Positions 33,463 to 45,187 are shown, numbered from the stretch's first letter. The stretch: 64,000 nt of DNA from Thiothrix lacustris DSM 21227 (GCF_000621325.1 NZ_JHYQ01000019.1:1-64000), one strand, 5' to 3'. Numbers and translations are program-made. The notes: generated by a model from the letters alone, not told the origin.

Positions 33463-34095
33463 ATGGCTATCGGTCTGCTGGGTCGCAAAGTAGGTATGAC
33501 CCGGATATACGGTGAAGATGGAGGCTCGACCCCTGTCACTGTGCTTGAGATTGCGGCGAACCGTGTATCACAAGTCAAGACGGTAGAAACGGATGGCTAC
33601 AATGCCATTCAGTTGTCTACAGGTGAGAAAAAATCTTCCCGCGTTTCCAAGTCGGAAGCTGGTCATTTTGCCAAGGCTGGCGTGCCTGCTGGTACTTGTG
33701 TTCGTGAGTCGCGCATTGAAGATGCGTCGGGTTATGATCTGGGTGCTGAACTTGCAGTAAGCATGTTTGAAGCAGGTCAAATGGTCGATGTGAGTGGGAT
33801 GAGCAAAGGTAAAGGCTTTGCTGGTGTTCTGAAGCGTCACCATTTTGCTGGTCAAGACCGCACGCATGGTAACTCTTTGTCGCACCGGGTTCCGGGTTCC
33901 ATTGGTCAGAACCAAACGCCAGGCCGGGTATTTCCAGGCAAAAAAATGGCTGGTCATATGGGTGCTGTACAGCGTACTGCCCAGAATCTGGAAGTGGTAC
34001 GTGTAGACGCTGAGCGCAATCTGTTGCTGGTTAAGGGTGCTGTTCCAGGCGCTACTAACGGCGATGTGGTTGTCAAGCTGTCGGTCAAGGCATAA
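33463..34095 (+). CDS. rplC: Ribosomal protein L3
   Basis: L3 (210 residues) is an early-assembly protein near the peptidyl-transferase centre. The start is ATG 33463 ([16 protein letters not shown]), with AGAGG upstream; GTG 33457 is a weaker alternative. The loop [23 protein letters not shown] is present, with the Gln that is methylated in E. coli L3. Confidence 0.97.
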   Translation: MAIGLLGRKVGMTRIYGEDGGSTPVTVLEIAANRVSQVKTVETDGYNAIQLSTGEKKSSRVSKSEAGHFAKAGVPAGTCVRESRIEDASGYDLGAELAVSMFEAGQMVDVSGMSKGKGFAGVLKRHHFAGQDRTHGNSLSHRVPGSIGQNQTPGRVFPGKKMAGHMGAVQRTAQNLEVVRVDAERNLLLVKGAVPGATNGDVVVKLSVKA

Positions 34096-34106
34096 AGGTG
34101 GCAGCA

Positions 34107-34709
34107 ATGGAATTACAGATTGCAAATGGTGGTTCAGTCGCGGTAAGCGATGACGTTTTTGCACGCGAATTTAATGAAGGTCTGGTGCATCAGGCGGTTG
34201 TTGCTTATATGGCAGCAGGTCGTGCTGGTACTAAAGCGCAAAAGACTCGTGCTGATGTTAGCGGTGGTGGTGCAAAGCCTTTTAAGCAGAAAGGTACCGG
34301 TCGTGCTCGTGCGGGTAGTATCCGTAGCCCACTGTGGCGTACAGGTGGTAAGTCTTTTGCGGCACGTCCTCGTGACTTCACGCAGAAACTGAACAAGAAA
34401 ATGTACCGAGCAGCAATGCGGGCGATTTTTTCTGAGCTGGTGCGTCAAGAGCGTTTCGTGGTGGTTGACTCTTTCAATATTGAAGAGCCTAAAACTAAAT
34501 TGATGCTGGCAAAGTTGAAAGAGTATGGCTCAAACGACGTATTGCTAGTGTCTGATGTGGATGATGTGAATGTGCTGCTGGCAGCTCGCAACATCCCTTA
34601 CTGTGAAGTCGCCACGGTAGCTGGTTTGAATCCAGTTAGCCTGGTTGGTCATCAGAAGGTTATTGTAACCACTGGTGCAGTAAGTAAGATTCAGGAGTGG
34701 CTGGCATGA
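34107..34709 (+). CDS. rplD: Ribosomal protein L4
   Basis: L4 (200 residues) lines the exit tunnel and, in E. coli, represses the S10 operon at both transcription and translation. The start is ATG 34107 (MELQIANGG). The tunnel loop contains [19 protein letters not shown]. The stop overlaps rplW (ATGA). Confidence 0.97.
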   Translation: MELQIANGGSVAVSDDVFAREFNEGLVHQAVVAYMAAGRAGTKAQKTRADVSGGGAKPFKQKGTGRARAGSIRSPLWRTGGKSFAARPRDFTQKLNKKMYRAAMRAIFSELVRQERFVVVDSFNIEEPKTKLMLAKLKEYGSNDVLLVSDVDDVNVLLAARNIPYCEVATVAGLNPVSLVGHQKVIVTTGAVSKIQEWLA

Positions 34710-34999
34710 GTATGGAACGTCTCTATCATGTTTTGGTTGCGCCGCGTGTGACAGAAAAAACTGTCCGTGCTTCTGAAAAAGCGAACCAGTACGTGTTTAA
34801 GGTTGCCAAAACAGCAACCAAACAAGAAATCAAAGATGCTGTCGAGACTTTATTTGAAGTCAAAGTTGATAAGGTTCGTACCATCAACATGAAAGGCAAG
34901 CAGAAGAACTTTGGGCGTCGTGGCGGTCAGCGCAACGACTGGAAAAAGGCTTATATTAGCCTGTCCGAAGGTTTCTCTCTGGATGCGGCAGCGGAATAA
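34706..34999 (+). CDS. rplW: Ribosomal protein L23
   Basis: L23 (97 residues) is at the tunnel exit and docks trigger factor and SRP. The start is ATG 34706, coupled to rplD and eight bases after CAGGAG; ATG 34712 is also possible. The conserved APRVTEKT and the loop [21 protein letters not shown] are present. Confidence 0.96.
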   Translation: MSMERLYHVLVAPRVTEKTVRASEKANQYVFKVAKTATKQEIKDAVETLFEVKVDKVRTINMKGKQKNFGRRGGQRNDWKKAYISLSEGFSLDAAAE

Positions 35000-35013
35000 G
35001 GCAAGGGTGAATC

Positions 35014-35841
35014 ATGGCAGTCGTTAAGGCAAAACCAACCTCCCCAGGGCGTCGCTTCCAGGTCAAGGTTGTTAACAAAGAATTACACAAGGGCGAACCT
35101 TGTAAGAGCTTGTTGGAAAACAAGCGTAAGAGCGGTGGTCGTAATAACACTGGTCGCATTACTGTTCGTCATGTGGGTGGTGGTCATCGCCAACACTATC
35201 GTATCATCGACTTCAAACGTCGTAAGGATGATATTCCAGCGCGTGTTGAACGTTTAGAATATGACCCGAATCGTAGTGCTAATATTGCATTACTCCTGTA
35301 TGCTGATGGTGAGCGTCGTTATATTATCGCTCCTAAAGGCTTGAGTGCAGGTGCTAGTGTTACTTCCGGTGTTCATGCTCCTATTGCTGCCGGCAATTGT
35401 TTGCCGATGCGTAATATTCCTGTTGGTAGTGTAATCCACTGTATTGAAATGAAAGTAGGCAAGGGCGCTCAGTTAGTGCGTAGTGCTGGTGCTTCTGCTC
35501 AGTTGGTGGCTCGTGAAGGGGCTTATGCTACTATCCGTCTGCGTTCAGGCGAAATGCGTAAAGTACCTGTTGATTGTCGCGCAACAATTGGCGAGGTTGG
35601 CAACTCTGAGCATGGCTTGATCAAGTTGGGTAAAGCAGGTGCTAAGCGCTGGCGTGGTATCCGTCCTACTGTCCGCGGTGTAGTCATGAACCCGGTAGAC
35701 CATCCACACGGTGGTGGTGAAGGTCGTACTTCTGGTGGTCGTCACCCTGTTACTCCTTGGGGTGTTCCAACCAAGGGTTACAAGACTCGTAGCAACAAAC
35801 GCACTGACAATATGATTGTCCGTCGCCGGAACAAAAAGTAA
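35014..35841 (+). CDS. rplB: Ribosomal protein L2
   Basis: L2 (275 residues) is required for subunit association and peptidyl transfer. The C-terminal motif [15 protein letters not shown] with the conserved His is intact. It lies 14 bases after rplW. Confidence 0.98.
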   Translation: MAVVKAKPTSPGRRFQVKVVNKELHKGEPCKSLLENKRKSGGRNNTGRITVRHVGGGHRQHYRIIDFKRRKDDIPARVERLEYDPNRSANIALLLYADGERRYIIAPKGLSAGASVTSGVHAPIAAGNCLPMRNIPVGSVIHCIEMKVGKGAQLVRSAGASAQLVAREGAYATIRLRSGEMRKVPVDCRATIGEVGNSEHGLIKLGKAGAKRWRGIRPTVRGVVMNPVDHPHGGGEGRTSGGRHPVTPWGVPTKGYKTRSNKRTDNMIVRRRNKK

Positions 35842-35853
35842 GAGGATTAAACA

Positions 35854-36126
35854 GTGCCACGTTCACTCAAAAAAGGTCCTTTCGTTGACCACCACCTGAT
35901 GAAGAAGATCGAAACTGCTAAAGCAGCCAATGATCGTCGTCCAATCAAAACATGGTCACGCCGCTCCATGATTCTACCGGAATTTATCGGTTTGACCGTG
36001 GCTGTGCATAATGGCAAGCAGCATGTTCCGGTGCTGGTTAATGAAAATATGGTAGGCCATAAGCTGGGTGAGTTTGCACTGACCCGTTCTTACCGTGGTC
36101 ACGTTGCCGACAAGAAGTCGAAGTAA
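35854..36126 (+). CDS. rpsS: Ribosomal protein S19
   Basis: S19 (90 residues, GTG start after GAGG) binds 16S rRNA in the head with S13. The sequences [15 protein letters not shown] and [10 protein letters not shown] are typical. Confidence 0.97.
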   Translation: MPRSLKKGPFVDHHLMKKIETAKAANDRRPIKTWSRRSMILPEFIGLTVAVHNGKQHVPVLVNENMVGHKLGEFALTRSYRGHVADKKSK

Positions 36127-36135
36127 GAGGTAGAA

Positions 36136-36468
36136 ATGGAAGTTGCAGCACATTTGCGTTTTGCGCGTATTTCTCCTCAGAAATGCCGATTGGTCGCTGA
36201 TCAGATTCGTGGGCTACCGGTGGACAAGGCACTGAATATTCTGGCATTCAGCCCGAAAAAAGGTGCTGGGATGCTGAAAAAAGTTCTGGAATCCGCGATT
36301 GCTAACGCTGAGCATAATGATGGTGCCGATGTTGATGAATTATGCATTAAACGCGTATTTGTTGATCAGGGTCCAACCATGAAGCGTATCATGCCGCGTG
36401 CTAAAGGTCGGGCTAACCGAATCCTGAAGCGCACCAGTCACATTACCGTCGCTGTAGGCGAGAAGTAA
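36136..36468 (+). CDS. rplV: Ribosomal protein L22
   Basis: L22 (110 residues) extends a beta-hairpin into the exit tunnel near the macrolide pocket ([17 protein letters not shown]). It starts with ATG 36136, nine bases after rpsS. Confidence 0.97.
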   Translation: MEVAAHLRFARISPQKCRLVADQIRGLPVDKALNILAFSPKKGAGMLKKVLESAIANAEHNDGADVDELCIKRVFVDQGPTMKRIMPRAKGRANRILKRTSHITVAVGEK

Positions 36469-36476
36469 GGTTTAGT

Positions 36477-37175
36477 ATGGGTCAGAAAGTACATCCAACC
36501 GGTATCCGTCTTGGTATCGCTACTGATTGGCGTTCCAAGTGGTACGCTGAAGGCAAGGACTATGCCGATTTCCTGTTTAAGGATCTCGAAGTCCGCACAT
36601 TCTTGAAAAAGAAGCTTAAAGAAGCCTCTGTTAGTCGCATTCAGATTGAGCGCCCTGCAAAGTCCGCTTTTATCACTATTCACACTGCCCGTCCGGGTGT
36701 CGTGATAGGTAAGAAAGGCGAGGATATTGAGAAGCTGCGTGCAGAAACAGCTCAAAAGCTGGGTTTGCATGTGAATAACGTGAAGCTGAATATCGAAGAA
36801 ATTCGTAAGCCTGAATTGGATTCTCAGTTAGTTGCTGAAAGTATTGCTAGTCAGCTTGAACGCCGCATCATGTTTCGCCGTGCTGCCAAGCGCGCAGTTG
36901 CAAATGCAATGCGTTTGGGTGCATTAGGTATCAAAGTCTGCGTGGCAGGGCGTTTAAACGGTGCGGAAATTGCACGAACGGAGTTTTTCCGTGAGGGTCG
37001 TGTGCCTCTCCATACGCTGCGTGCTGATATTGACTATGCAACTGCGGAAGCTCTCACCACCTATGGTATCATCGGTGTGAAAGTTTGGATCTACAAGGGC
37101 GAAGTCTTCGACCTGGAACAGAAACAGCAATCTAGCCAAAGCCAGAACCAAGGCCAAGGCAGAAAGAAGAAGTGA
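36477..37175 (+). CDS. rpsC: Ribosomal protein S3
   Basis: S3 (232 residues) helps form the mRNA entry channel. It has a KH domain ([14 protein letters not shown]) and a C-terminal domain ([12 protein letters not shown]). The Gln/Lys-rich tail ([18 protein letters not shown]) is variable among species. Confidence 0.98.
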   Translation: MGQKVHPTGIRLGIATDWRSKWYAEGKDYADFLFKDLEVRTFLKKKLKEASVSRIQIERPAKSAFITIHTARPGVVIGKKGEDIEKLRAETAQKLGLHVNNVKLNIEEIRKPELDSQLVAESIASQLERRIMFRRAAKRAVANAMRLGALGIKVCVAGRLNGAEIARTEFFREGRVPLHTLRADIDYATAEALTTYGIIGVKVWIYKGEVFDLEQKQQSSQSQNQGQGRKKK

Positions 37176-37187
37176 TAGAGGTTTGAG

Positions 37188-37601
37188 ATGTTACAACCCA
37201 AGAGAACCAAATTCCGCAAACAAATGAAAGGCCGCAATCGCGGTCTGGCATTGGCGGGCAGCAAAGTCAGCTTCGGCGACTTCGGGCTGAAAACAGTAGA
37301 GCGTGGTCGTTTGACTGCACGTCAAATTGAATCAGCACGTCGTGCAATTAACCGTTATGTACGTCGTGGCGGTAAAATCTGGATTCGCGTGTTCCCGGAC
37401 AAGCCAATCAGCAAAAAGCCGTTGGAAGTTCGTCAAGGTAAAGGTAAAGGGAACGTTGAATACTGGGTGGCACTGGTTCAGCCCGGCAAGGTTCTCTATG
37501 AAATTGAAGGTGTGGCAGAAGAGATTGCACGTGAGGCGTTCCGCCTTGCATCAGCAAAACTGCCGGTTAAGACTACATTTGTTTCTCGTCAGGTGATGTG
37601 A
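37188..37601 (+). CDS. rplP: Ribosomal protein L16
   Basis: L16 (137 residues) organises the A-site region of the 50S subunit. [19 protein letters not shown] and the [12 protein letters not shown] segment are conserved. Its stop overlaps the rpmC start. Confidence 0.98.
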   Translation: MLQPKRTKFRKQMKGRNRGLALAGSKVSFGDFGLKTVERGRLTARQIESARRAINRYVRRGGKIWIRVFPDKPISKKPLEVRQGKGKGNVEYWVALVQPGKVLYEIEGVAEEIAREAFRLASAKLPVKTTFVSRQVM

Positions 37602-37798
37602 TGAACGCAGCAGAACTTAAGCAAAAATCAGCTACCGAGCTTAAATCCGAGCTGATGGAAAACCTGAAAGAGCAGTTCAAGCTGCGTATGCAAAAAGCCG
37701 CTGGCCAGTTATCACGTCCTTCCGAAGTGAAGCGTGTGCGTCGTCAGATTGCCCGTATCAAGACAGTGCTTGCACAAAAGCAAGTGGCAGGTGAATAA
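37601..37798 (+). CDS. rpmC: Ribosomal protein L29
   Basis: L29 (65 residues from ATG 37601; GTG 37598 is an alternative) is a two-helix protein at the tunnel exit. [19 protein letters not shown] and [12 protein letters not shown] match the family. The start overlaps the rplP stop (TGATG). Confidence 0.95.
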   Translation: MNAAELKQKSATELKSELMENLKEQFKLRMQKAAGQLSRPSEVKRVRRQIARIKTVLAQKQVAGE

Positions 37799-37800
37799 CG

Positions 37801-38076
37801 ATGAGCATGAGCGAAGAAACAAAAGTCGAACGCAGCCTAATGGGGCGTGTAGTCAGTAATAAAATGGATAAGTCAATTGTGGTGCTGATGGAACGTCAGG
37901 TCAAGCACCCCATGTACGGCAAATTCATCAAGCGTTCTAAAAAATACCATGTTCACGACGAAAACAATGAATGTCGTGAAGGTGATACCGTAACGTTCAA
38001 GGAATGCCGTCCTTTGTCAAAGACAAAGCACTGGACCTTGATCAAAGTTGTTGAACGCGCCCCAGGCCAAGCATAA
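37801..38076 (+). CDS. rpsQ: Ribosomal protein S17
   Basis: S17 (91 residues) is a primary 16S rRNA binder with an OB fold. [18 protein letters not shown] and [10 protein letters not shown] are conserved. It ends the S10 gene cluster. Confidence 0.97.
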   Translation: MSMSEETKVERSLMGRVVSNKMDKSIVVLMERQVKHPMYGKFIKRSKKYHVHDENNECREGDTVTFKECRPLSKTKHWTLIKVVERAPGQA

Positions 38077-38092
38077 GGGACGGAGAACATAA

Positions 38093-38461
38093 ATGATCCA
38101 GATGCAATCCATTCTGCTAGTTGCAGATAATAGTGGTGCCAAACGTGTTATGTGCATCAAAGTTCTGGGCGGTTCTCATCGTCGTTATGCAGGCATTGGT
38201 GATATCATCAAGGTCAGCATCAAAGATGCGATCCCGCGCGGCAAAGTTAAAAAAGGTGACGTTTACAATGCTGTAATCGTCCGTACTGCTCACGGTGTAC
38301 GTCGTAACGATGGTTCTAAAATCCGTTTCGACAACAATGCCGCAGTCCTGCTGAATAATAAGTTGGATCCGATCGGTACACGTATTTTTGGGCCTGTCAC
38401 TCGCGAATTGCGTGGTGAGAAGTTCATGAAGATTATTTCTCTAGCACCTGAAGTGCTGTAA
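38093..38461 (+). CDS. rplN: Ribosomal protein L14
   Basis: L14 (122 residues) forms bridge B8 with the 30S subunit. [19 protein letters not shown] is the typical start. It is first gene of the spc set; only 16 bases separate it from rpsQ and I see no separate promoter there. Confidence 0.97.
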   Translation: MIQMQSILLVADNSGAKRVMCIKVLGGSHRRYAGIGDIIKVSIKDAIPRGKVKKGDVYNAVIVRTAHGVRRNDGSKIRFDNNAAVLLNNKLDPIGTRIFGPVTRELRGEKFMKIISLAPEVL

Positions 38462-38489
38462 GACTGCAACGACAGAAGTAGGTGACAAA

Positions 38490-38810
38490 ATGCGTAAAAT
38501 TCGCAGTAATGACGAAGTGGTTGTCATCACCGGCAAGGATAAAGGCCGTCGCGGCAAAGTCATGCAGGTGTTGGTAGAAGAAGGTAAAGTTTTGGTTCAA
38601 GGTGTTAATCGTGTTAAGAAACACGTGAAACCTAACCCTAATGCTGGTGTTCAAGGTGGTATTATTGAAAAAGAAATGCCATTAGATAACTCCAATGTAA
38701 TGCTGGTCAACCCTGCTACAGGCAAGGGTGACCGTGTTGGATTCAAGCTCCTGGACGATGGTAAGAAAATCCGTGTCTTTAAGTCCAATGGTGAGCGCGT
38801 AGACGCTTAA
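38490..38810 (+). CDS. rplX: Ribosomal protein L24
   Basis: L24 (106 residues) starts 50S assembly. It has an N-terminal KOW motif ([17 protein letters not shown]) and [17 protein letters not shown]. Confidence 0.97.
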   Translation: MRKIRSNDEVVVITGKDKGRRGKVMQVLVEEGKVLVQGVNRVKKHVKPNPNAGVQGGIIEKEMPLDNSNVMLVNPATGKGDRVGFKLLDDGKKIRVFKSNGERVDA

Positions 38811-38818
38811 GGTGTAAA

Positions 38819-39361
38819 ATGTCGAGACTGCAACAGTATTACCGCGATACTGTCATCAAAGAATTGATGGACAAATTCGGGTACAGCAATGTGATGGAAG
38901 TGCCGAAGCTGGTGAAAGTCAGCCTAAACATGGGTTTGGGTGAGGCTGTCGGTGACAAAAAGATTATTGAACATGCTACAGGCGATATGGCCAAGATCGC
39001 AGGTCAAAAACCTGTGGTAACATTGAGTCGTAAATCCGTTGCAGGTTTCAAAATTCGTGACGGTTGGCCAATTGGCTGCATGGTGACGCTGCGTGGCGAA
39101 AAAATGTATGAGTTTATTGACCGTCTGGTAAATATTTCCATCCCTCGTATCCGTGACTTCCGTGGTCTCAATGCGCGTGCATTTGATGGTCGTGGTAACT
39201 ACAACATGGGCATCAAAGAACAGATCATCTTTCCTGAAATTGAATATGACAAGATTGATGCGCTGCGTGGTATGAATATTACGATTGCCACTACCGCCAA
39301 AAATAACGATGAAGGGAAAGCGTTGCTCGAAGCATTCAAATTCCCTTTCAGACAGCAGTAA
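38819..39361 (+). CDS. rplE: Ribosomal protein L5
   Basis: L5 (180 residues) anchors 5S rRNA in the central protuberance. [33 protein letters not shown] and [17 protein letters not shown] are conserved. Confidence 0.97.
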   Translation: MSRLQQYYRDTVIKELMDKFGYSNVMEVPKLVKVSLNMGLGEAVGDKKIIEHATGDMAKIAGQKPVVTLSRKSVAGFKIRDGWPIGCMVTLRGEKMYEFIDRLVNISIPRIRDFRGLNARAFDGRGNYNMGIKEQIIFPEIEYDKIDALRGMNITIATTAKNNDEGKALLEAFKFPFRQQ

Positions 39362-39375
39362 GAGGATAAGATCAC

Positions 39376-39681
39376 ATGGCAAAGAAATCCATGATCGCCC
39401 GTGAAACACGTCGTACTGCTGCTGTTGCCAAATTCGCAGCTAAGCGTGATGAATTGAAAGCTATTATTAGCAGTCCTGACAGTTCTTTTGAAGCTGTAAT
39501 GGAAGCTAATGAAAAGCTGCAAAAGTTACCACGTGACAGCAGTCCAGTTCGCCAAATGACTCGTTGCCGTCTGACAGGTCGCCCGCACGCTGTTTACCGC
39601 AAGTTCGGCTTATGCCGTAACAAATTGCGTGAAGCAGCTATGCGTGGTGATGTTCCTGGTTTGACCAAAGCAAGTTGGTAA
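39376..39681 (+). CDS. rpsN: Ribosomal protein S14 (zinc-free form)
   Basis: S14 (101 residues) is the long form without the CxxC zinc ribbon. [20 protein letters not shown] is the core motif. Confidence 0.97.
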   Translation: MAKKSMIARETRRTAAVAKFAAKRDELKAIISSPDSSFEAVMEANEKLQKLPRDSSPVRQMTRCRLTGRPHAVYRKFGLCRNKLREAAMRGDVPGLTKASW

Positions 39682-39693
39682 GGGAGAAACAAA

Positions 39694-40089
39694 ATGAGTA
39701 TGAGTGATCCTATCGCCGATATGCTGACCCGCATTCGTAACGGTCAAATGGCAACAAAGGCGAGCGTTAAATTTCCGTCTTCTAAACAGAAAACGGCAAT
39801 TCTTGAAGTATTACAAAGCGAAGGTTATGTTGCTGAGTTTGCAACTGATATCGTTGATGGCAAGCCTGTTACAACAGTTAAGCTGAAGTATTTTCAAGGC
39901 ACGCCAGTTATCACCAAGGTAAAGCGTATTAGCCGTCCTGGTTTGCGTATTTTCCGTGGTGCAGATGAACTGCCAACAGTCATGGGTGGCTACGGTATTT
40001 CCATCGTTTCCACATCTAAAGGCGTTATGAGTGGTCGCGTAGCCAAGGCTTCTGGCCAAGGTGGCGAAGTCATTTGCACGGTTGAATAA
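39694..40089 (+). CDS. rpsH: Ribosomal protein S8
   Basis: S8 (131 residues) binds 16S helix 21 and represses the spc operon in E. coli. [14 protein letters not shown] and [14 protein letters not shown] are conserved. Confidence 0.97.
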   Translation: MSMSDPIADMLTRIRNGQMATKASVKFPSSKQKTAILEVLQSEGYVAEFATDIVDGKPVTTVKLKYFQGTPVITKVKRISRPGLRIFRGADELPTVMGGYGISIVSTSKGVMSGRVAKASGQGGEVICTVE

Positions 40090-40103
40090 AGGCGGACTTT
40101 GAA

Positions 40104-40643
40104 ATGTCTAGAATTGCAAAAAAAGCGCTTACTGTGCCAGCAGGTGTAGAAGTTAGCATTAGTGGGCAAAGCCTGAAAGTCAAAGGTAGCAAAGGCTCTT
40201 TTGATTTCGCAGTGCATGATGCCGTAGAAGTTTCACAAGAAGACAATGTGCTGAAGTTCAAGTCAAAGCGTGACGGCGATACTGCTGGTTGGGCGTTGGC
40301 AGGTACTACACGTGCATTGGCAAACAACATGGTCATTGGCGTGAGTCAAGGCTTTGAGAAAAAATTGCAATTGGTTGGGGTTGGTTATCGTGCCCAAGCT
40401 CAAGGCAATAAATTGAATCTCAGCTTGGGTTTTTCCCATCCTGTTGTACACGATATGCCTGAAGGCGTTACGGTCGAAACCCCTAGTCAGACAGAAATTC
40501 TGATCCGTGGTAGCGATAAGCAGAAAGTTGGTCAAGTTGCAGCAGAAGTTCGTGCATACCGTCCACCAGAGCCTTACAAAGGCAAGGGTGTGAAGTATTC
40601 AGACGAAGTTATTCTGCGTAAAGAGACCAAGAAGAAGAAGTAA
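40104..40643 (+). CDS. rplF: Ribosomal protein L6
   Basis: L6 (179 residues) sits near the sarcin-ricin loop. It has two tandem alpha/beta domains, with [12 protein letters not shown] in the first and the C-terminal [13 protein letters not shown]. Confidence 0.97.
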   Translation: MSRIAKKALTVPAGVEVSISGQSLKVKGSKGSFDFAVHDAVEVSQEDNVLKFKSKRDGDTAGWALAGTTRALANNMVIGVSQGFEKKLQLVGVGYRAQAQGNKLNLSLGFSHPVVHDMPEGVTVETPSQTEILIRGSDKQKVGQVAAEVRAYRPPEPYKGKGVKYSDEVILRKETKKKK

Positions 40644-40655
40644 GGTGAACTAAAG

Positions 40656-41009
40656 ATGGACAAGAAAACATCCCGCATCCGTCGTGGTAAGCGTAGCCGC
40701 ATGAAAATGCGTGAATTGCGTGTTAACCGTCTGAGTATTCACCGTACTTCTCTGCATATCTATGCACAAGTGGTGACTTCTGATGGTTCTCAAGTACTGG
40801 CTTCAGCTTCCACGCTGGATAAAGACCTGAAAGCAGGTCTTGATTACACCGGCAACGTAGCTGCTGCTATCGCTGTAGGTAAGTTAGTTGCCGAGCGTGC
40901 ATTGGCAAAAGGTATTGACGCGGTTGCTTTTGATCGCTCTGGTTTTAAATATCATGGTCGCATCAAGGCGCTGGCAGATAGCGCTCGTGAAGCCGGTCTG
41001 AAATTCTAA
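40656..41009 (+). CDS. rplR: Ribosomal protein L18
   Basis: L18 (117 residues) binds 5S rRNA with L5. The basic N-terminus and [20 protein letters not shown] are typical. Confidence 0.97.
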   Translation: MDKKTSRIRRGKRSRMKMRELRVNRLSIHRTSLHIYAQVVTSDGSQVLASASTLDKDLKAGLDYTGNVAAAIAVGKLVAERALAKGIDAVAFDRSGFKYHGRIKALADSAREAGLKF

Positions 41010-41018
41010 GGATTTATC

Positions 41019-41528
41019 ATGGCGAAGGCAGAACATACATCAGCACCCTCTGACGGTTTGCAAGAAAAATTGGTTAAAGTTAACCGCGTTGCGAAAACAG
41101 TTAAGGGTGGTCGTATCATGAGTTTCACTGCGTTGACCGTAGTGGGTGATGGTAATGGTCGAGTTGGTTTTGGTTACGGTAAAGCACGTGAAGTGCCTGC
41201 TGCTATCCAGAAAGCAATGGATCAGGCTCGTCGTAACATGGTAACAGTTTCTTTGGTGGATGGTACGTTACAATACCCTATCAAATATGAACAAGGCGCA
41301 GCACGTATCTATATGCAGCCCGCTTCTGAAGGTACAGGCGTTATCGCTGGTGGTGCGATGCGTGCGGTTTTGGAGGTTGCGGGAGTGCGTAATGTACTTT
41401 CCAAATGCCAAGGAACACGCAATGCTGGTAATGTGGTACGTACCACTATCGCAGCGCTGGGTTCAATGCAATCACCCGAGATGATTGCCGCGAAACGTGG
41501 CAAAGCTATTACGGACATTAAGGGGTAA
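41019..41528 (+). CDS. rpsE: Ribosomal protein S5
   Basis: S5 (169 residues) affects decoding accuracy and mRNA unwinding. The N-terminal RNA-binding loop [20 protein letters not shown] and [14 protein letters not shown] are intact. Confidence 0.97.
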   Translation: MAKAEHTSAPSDGLQEKLVKVNRVAKTVKGGRIMSFTALTVVGDGNGRVGFGYGKAREVPAAIQKAMDQARRNMVTVSLVDGTLQYPIKYEQGAARIYMQPASEGTGVIAGGAMRAVLEVAGVRNVLSKCQGTRNAGNVVRTTIAALGSMQSPEMIAAKRGKAITDIKG

Positions 41529-41532
41529 TACA

Positions 41533-41721
41533 ATGACTTCCGCGAAACAACTTAAAGTGACGTTATACCGCAGTCTGAATGGTCGCTTGAAAGCGCATCA
41601 ACAGTGTGCGCGTGGTCTTGGTATTCGTAAGATTCACGGCTCTATTACTGTGATTGATACCCCTGAAAACCGTGGCATGATCAACAAGATTTCCTACATG
41701 CTCAAGGTTGAGGAAGCTTAA
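41533..41721 (+). CDS. rpmD: Ribosomal protein L30
   Basis: L30 (62 residues) starts at ATG 41533, four bases after rpsE; the in-frame extension to 41485 lies inside rps[21 protein letters not shown] and [17 protein letters not shown] match the family. Confidence 0.96.
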   Translation: MTSAKQLKVTLYRSLNGRLKAHQQCARGLGIRKIHGSITVIDTPENRGMINKISYMLKVEEA

Positions 41722-41723
41722 AG

Positions 41724-42161
41724 ATGAAATTGAATACGCTACAACCTGAACTGGGTAGTCGCCCTGAGCGCACTCGTGTAGGCCGTGGTATCGGTTCTGG
41801 TTTGGGTAAAACCGCTGGTCGTGGTCATAAAGGTCAGAAGTCTCGTAAAGGTGGTTTCCATCACCGTAAAGGCTTTGAAGGTGGTCAGATGCCAATGCAT
41901 CGTCGTCTACCTAAGTTTGGCTTTAGTTCACGTATTGGTCAACGCACAGCTGAAGTTCGTTTAAATGAACTGGCTCTGGTAGAAGGTGACGTGATTGATT
42001 TGGCTGGGCTGATAGCGGCTAATGTGGTTGATGCTCGTACTTTACAAGCCAAAATCATTCTTTCTGGTGAAGTGGCGAAAGCAGTCACTGTAAAGGGTGT
42101 TGGTGTTACCAAAGGTGCACGTGCCGCAATCGAAGCCGCAGGCGGCAAAATCGAAGAATAA
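41724..42161 (+). CDS. rplO: Ribosomal protein L15
   Basis: L15 (145 residues) is a late-assembly 50S protein with a Gly/Arg/Lys-rich N-terminal extension ([20 protein letters not shown]). It lies two bases after rpmD. Confidence 0.97.
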   Translation: MKLNTLQPELGSRPERTRVGRGIGSGLGKTAGRGHKGQKSRKGGFHHRKGFEGGQMPMHRRLPKFGFSSRIGQRTAEVRLNELALVEGDVIDLAGLIAANVVDARTLQAKIILSGEVAKAVTVKGVGVTKGARAAIEAAGGKIEE

Positions 42162-42173
42162 CGGATAAAAAAT

Positions 42174-43523
42174 ATGCGCAAGAACCCTACAGGTTCCTTA
42201 GGGGGCTTTGGAAACATGGTCGAAATTCGCCAGCGGCTGGTCTTTGTCCTGCTGGCGTTGATCGTTTACCGTATTGGTACCTATATTCCTGTTCCTGGTG
42301 TAAACCCAGCGGCCATGGCGCAATTTTTTGATCAGAATAACGGTACTATTCTTGGTGTTTTTAATATGTTTTCAGGCGGTGCATTGCAGCGTTTGAGCGT
42401 ATTTGCATTGGGAATTATGCCGTATATCTCGGCCTCCATCATTATGCAGTTGATGGCAACGGTTGTTCCTGTATTGGAGCAGATCAAGAAAGAAGGTGAG
42501 TCAGGGCGTCGTAAGATTACACAGTACACACGTTACGGTACTGTTGTGCTGGCTCTGTTCCAAAGTTTTGGTGTGGCAATTGCTTTGGGTGGTACCGATG
42601 TTGGCAATGGTCAGACAATTGCGCTGAATCCGGGGCTAGGCTTCACTATTACTACAGTTGTTACCCTTGTGACAGGTACACTCTTTTTGATGTGGTTGGG
42701 CGAACAGATTACCGAGCGTGGTATTGGTAATGGTATTTCCCTGATTATTTTCGCGGGTATTGTGGCGGGTTTGCCGGCTGCTATCGGCGGAACATTAGAA
42801 CTGGTAAATACTGGTGAATTGCACTCTTTGTTTGTTATTGGTTTGTTGCTGTTGGTATTAGCTGTTACCGCATTGGTCATTTTTGTTGAACGTGGCCAGC
42901 GTCGGATTACGGTTAATTATGCTAACCGCCAGCAAGGCCGCAAGATGATGATGGGGCAATCCAGTCATTTGCCATTGAAGTTGAATATGGCAGGGGTTAT
43001 CCCGCCGATTTTTGCTTCTAGTATTATTTTGTTCCCGGCAACGCTGGGACAGTGGTTGGGAAATACCTCTGGCATGGGGTGGCTCAAAGGTTTCTTCGAC
43101 ATGTTGAAGCCCGGTGAGCCTGTTTATGTGTTACTCTATGCCACTGCAATTGTATTCTTTTGTTTCTTCTATACTGCGTTGGTTTTTAACTCGCGTGAGA
43201 CAGCAGATAACTTGAAGAAAGCAGGTGCTTTTGTTCCTGGTATTAGACCTGGTGAGCAAACATCTAAATACATTGATGGTGTCATGACCCGTTTGACAGC
43301 GGTTGGTGCCATCTACATTACATTGGTCTGTCTCCTGCCTGAATTTTTGATTCTGGTCTGGAAAGTGCCCTTCTACTTTGGGGGTACTTCGCTGCTGATC
43401 ATCGTGGTTGTTGTCATGGACTTCCTGTCACAATTGCAGGCACATATGATGTCACACCAATACGAAGGTCTGATGAAAAAGGCCAACTTCAAAGCGCAGA
43501 CACGCCCCGGCACTGTGCGCTGA
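42174..43523 (+). CDS. secY: SecY, preprotein translocase channel subunit
   Basis: SecY (449 residues) is the ten-helix protein-conducting channel of the inner membrane. Hydrophobic segments run through the whole length. The plug/helix-2 region follows [15 protein letters not shown], and the cytoplasmic loop [19 protein letters not shown], which contacts SecA and the ribosome, is present. It sits at the end of the spc cluster, just before rpmJ. Confidence 0.98.
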   Translation: MRKNPTGSLGGFGNMVEIRQRLVFVLLALIVYRIGTYIPVPGVNPAAMAQFFDQNNGTILGVFNMFSGGALQRLSVFALGIMPYISASIIMQLMATVVPVLEQIKKEGESGRRKITQYTRYGTVVLALFQSFGVAIALGGTDVGNGQTIALNPGLGFTITTVVTLVTGTLFLMWLGEQITERGIGNGISLIIFAGIVAGLPAAIGGTLELVNTGELHSLFVIGLLLLVLAVTALVIFVERGQRRITVNYANRQQGRKMMMGQSSHLPLKLNMAGVIPPIFASSIILFPATLGQWLGNTSGMGWLKGFFDMLKPGEPVYVLLYATAIVFFCFFYTALVFNSRETADNLKKAGAFVPGIRPGEQTSKYIDGVMTRLTAVGAIYITLVCLLPEFLILVWKVPFYFGGTSLLIIVVVVMDFLSQLQAHMMSHQYEGLMKKANFKAQTRPGTVR

Positions 43524-43550
43524 TCTGATTACTTTCGAGAGGTTTTTATC

Positions 43551-43667
43551 ATGAAGGTTCGAGCTTCAGTTAAAAAATTGTGCCGTAACTGTCGGGTTGT
43601 CCGCAGAAACGGTGTGGTTCGTGTTATCTGTTCTTCTGACCCGCGCCACAAGCAGCGTCAAGGTTGA
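43551..43667 (+). CDS. rpmJ: Ribosomal protein L36
   Basis: The 38-residue L36 lies between secY and rpsM ([20 protein letters not shown] at the start). It is the zinc-binding form: Cys11, Cys14, Cys27 and His33. GAGAGG precedes the ATG. It is the standard last gene of the spc cluster. Confidence 0.97.
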   Translation: MKVRASVKKLCRNCRVVRRNGVVRVICSSDPRHKQRQG

Positions 43668-43680
43668 GAGCCGATTTAGG

Positions 43681-43709
43681 TTGATAATTAAAAGGGGTTC
43701 TGGCACAAT
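43681..43709 (+). promoter_or_regulatory. Sigma-70 promoter of the alpha operon (rpsM)
   Basis: TTGATA (43681-43686), a 17-base spacer and CACAAT (43704-43709) lie in the rpmJ-rpsM gap. The leader to rpsM would be only about 25 bases, too short for the S4-binding pseudoknot known in E. coli unless it reaches into the coding sequence. Confidence 0.65.
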
Positions 43710-43742
43710 CGCCCGTTTTCCCGGTAGTCTGGAGAGATTTTA

Positions 43743-44099
43743 ATGGCTCGTATTGCGGGTATCAATCTTCCTGTCAATAAGCACGTAGTGATCGGTCTTA
43801 CCGCCATTTATGGCGTTGGTCGTCCACGTGCTGCTGACATTTGTAAGGATGCGGATGTTGTGCCAAGCACTAAAATCCGTGATCTGAGTGAAGAACAAGT
43901 TGAACGCCTTCGTCTTGAAGTAGGCAAACTCATGGTTGAGGGCGATTTGCGTCGTGAAGTCTCCATGGCCATCAAACGTTTGATGGATATGGGGTGCTAT
44001 CGTGGCATTCGCCATAGACGCGGCCTGCCTATGCGCGGTCAGCGTACCAAGACCAATGCACGCACCCGTAAGGGTCCGCGTCGTCCTATTCGCAAATAA
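43743..44099 (+). CDS. rpsM: Ribosomal protein S13
   Basis: S13 (118 residues) forms head-to-50S bridges. [18 protein letters not shown] and the basic tail [20 protein letters not shown] are conserved. Confidence 0.97.
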   Translation: MARIAGINLPVNKHVVIGLTAIYGVGRPRAADICKDADVVPSTKIRDLSEEQVERLRLEVGKLMVEGDLRREVSMAIKRLMDMGCYRGIRHRRGLPMRGQRTKTNARTRKGPRRPIRK

Positions 44100-44125
44100 T
44101 ATATAGATTGCAGGTAGAGTAAGTA

Positions 44126-44530
44126 ATGGCAAGACAGCCTAGAAAAGGTGCAACTGTTAACCTTCGTAAGAAGGTCAAGAAAACTGTCACTGACGGTGTT
44201 GCACACGTCCATGCATCATTCAATAACACAATTGTGACTATCACTGACCGCCAAGGCAATGCGCTGGCTTGGGCTACCTCTGGTGGTTCTGGTTTCCGTG
44301 GTTCACGTAAAAGTACCCCGTTCGCTGCACAGGTTGCTGCTGAGCGTGCTGGTAATGCAGCGAAAGATTATGGCCTAAAAAACCTTGACGTTGAAGTTAA
44401 AGGTCCTGGTCCTGGTCGTGAGTCCGCTGTGCGTGCCCTGAACAGCGTTGGCTTCAGGATTAATAGCATTGTGGATGTAACGCCGATTCCCCACAACGGT
44501 TGCCGTCCACCTAAGAAACGTCGTGTGTAG
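44126..44530 (+). CDS. rpsK: Ribosomal protein S11
   Basis: S11 (134 residues) is a platform protein near the mRNA exit. [20 protein letters not shown] and the C-terminal [16 protein letters not shown] are typical. Confidence 0.97.
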   Translation: MARQPRKGATVNLRKKVKKTVTDGVAHVHASFNNTIVTITDRQGNALAWATSGGSGFRGSRKSTPFAAQVAAERAGNAAKDYGLKNLDVEVKGPGPGRESAVRALNSVGFRINSIVDVTPIPHNGCRPPKKRRV

Positions 44531-44539
44531 GAGATAGTC

Positions 44540-45160
44540 ATGGCACGTTATATTGGCCCTACCTGCAAACTAAGCAGACGCGAAGGTACTGACCTTTTTC
44601 TGAAAAGTCGCAGTGTATCCCTCGAAAAGAAATGTAAACTGGATAAAGTTCCCGGTCAGCATGGCGAAAACAAAGCTCGCTTATCTGATTACGGTGTTCA
44701 GTTGCGTGAAAAGCAGAAAGTTCGCCGTATCTATGGTGTGCTGGAACGTCAATTCAGTAATTATTTTAAGGAAGCGGCACGTCGTAAAGGTTCTACAGGC
44801 GAAAATCTGTTGAAACTTCTGGAATGTCGTCTGGATAACGTCGTTTATCGTATGGGTTATGGTTCTACCCGTGCTGAATCCCGCCAGCTGGTTAGCCACA
44901 AAGCTATTACAGTTAACGGGCAGTCGGTAAATATCCCGTCTTATCAGGTTAAATCTGGTGACGTCGTAGCCGTTCGTGAGAAGTCCAAAAAGCAAACACG
45001 TATACAGGACTCTGTCGCTGTTGCTGACCAACTTGGCCTCCCGTCATGGGTGGAAGTTGATGTAAAGGGACTGTCAGGTACTTTTAAATCAGTACCGGAT
45101 CGTAGCGATCTGCCAGCCGAAATTAATGAATCATTGATCGTGGAATTGTACTCCAAGTAA
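44540..45160 (+). CDS. rpsD: Ribosomal protein S4
   Basis: S4 (206 residues) is a primary 16S rRNA binder and, in E. coli, the alpha-operon repressor. An S4 RNA-binding domain (about 96-156) includes [20 protein letters not shown]. Confidence 0.97.
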   Translation: MARYIGPTCKLSRREGTDLFLKSRSVSLEKKCKLDKVPGQHGENKARLSDYGVQLREKQKVRRIYGVLERQFSNYFKEAARRKGSTGENLLKLLECRLDNVVYRMGYGSTRAESRQLVSHKAITVNGQSVNIPSYQVKSGDVVAVREKSKKQTRIQDSVAVADQLGLPSWVEVDVKGLSGTFKSVPDRSDLPAEINESLIVELYSK

Positions 45161-45187
45161 TCATTGATCAGGTTCGAGAGGAAAAGT

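Noticed and set aside
38615-38635. Possible parS site (CACGTGAAAC).
   Set aside because: Only the right half matches the parS palindrome; the left arm is TTAAGAAA instead of TGTTTC, and it lies inside rplX far from parAB.
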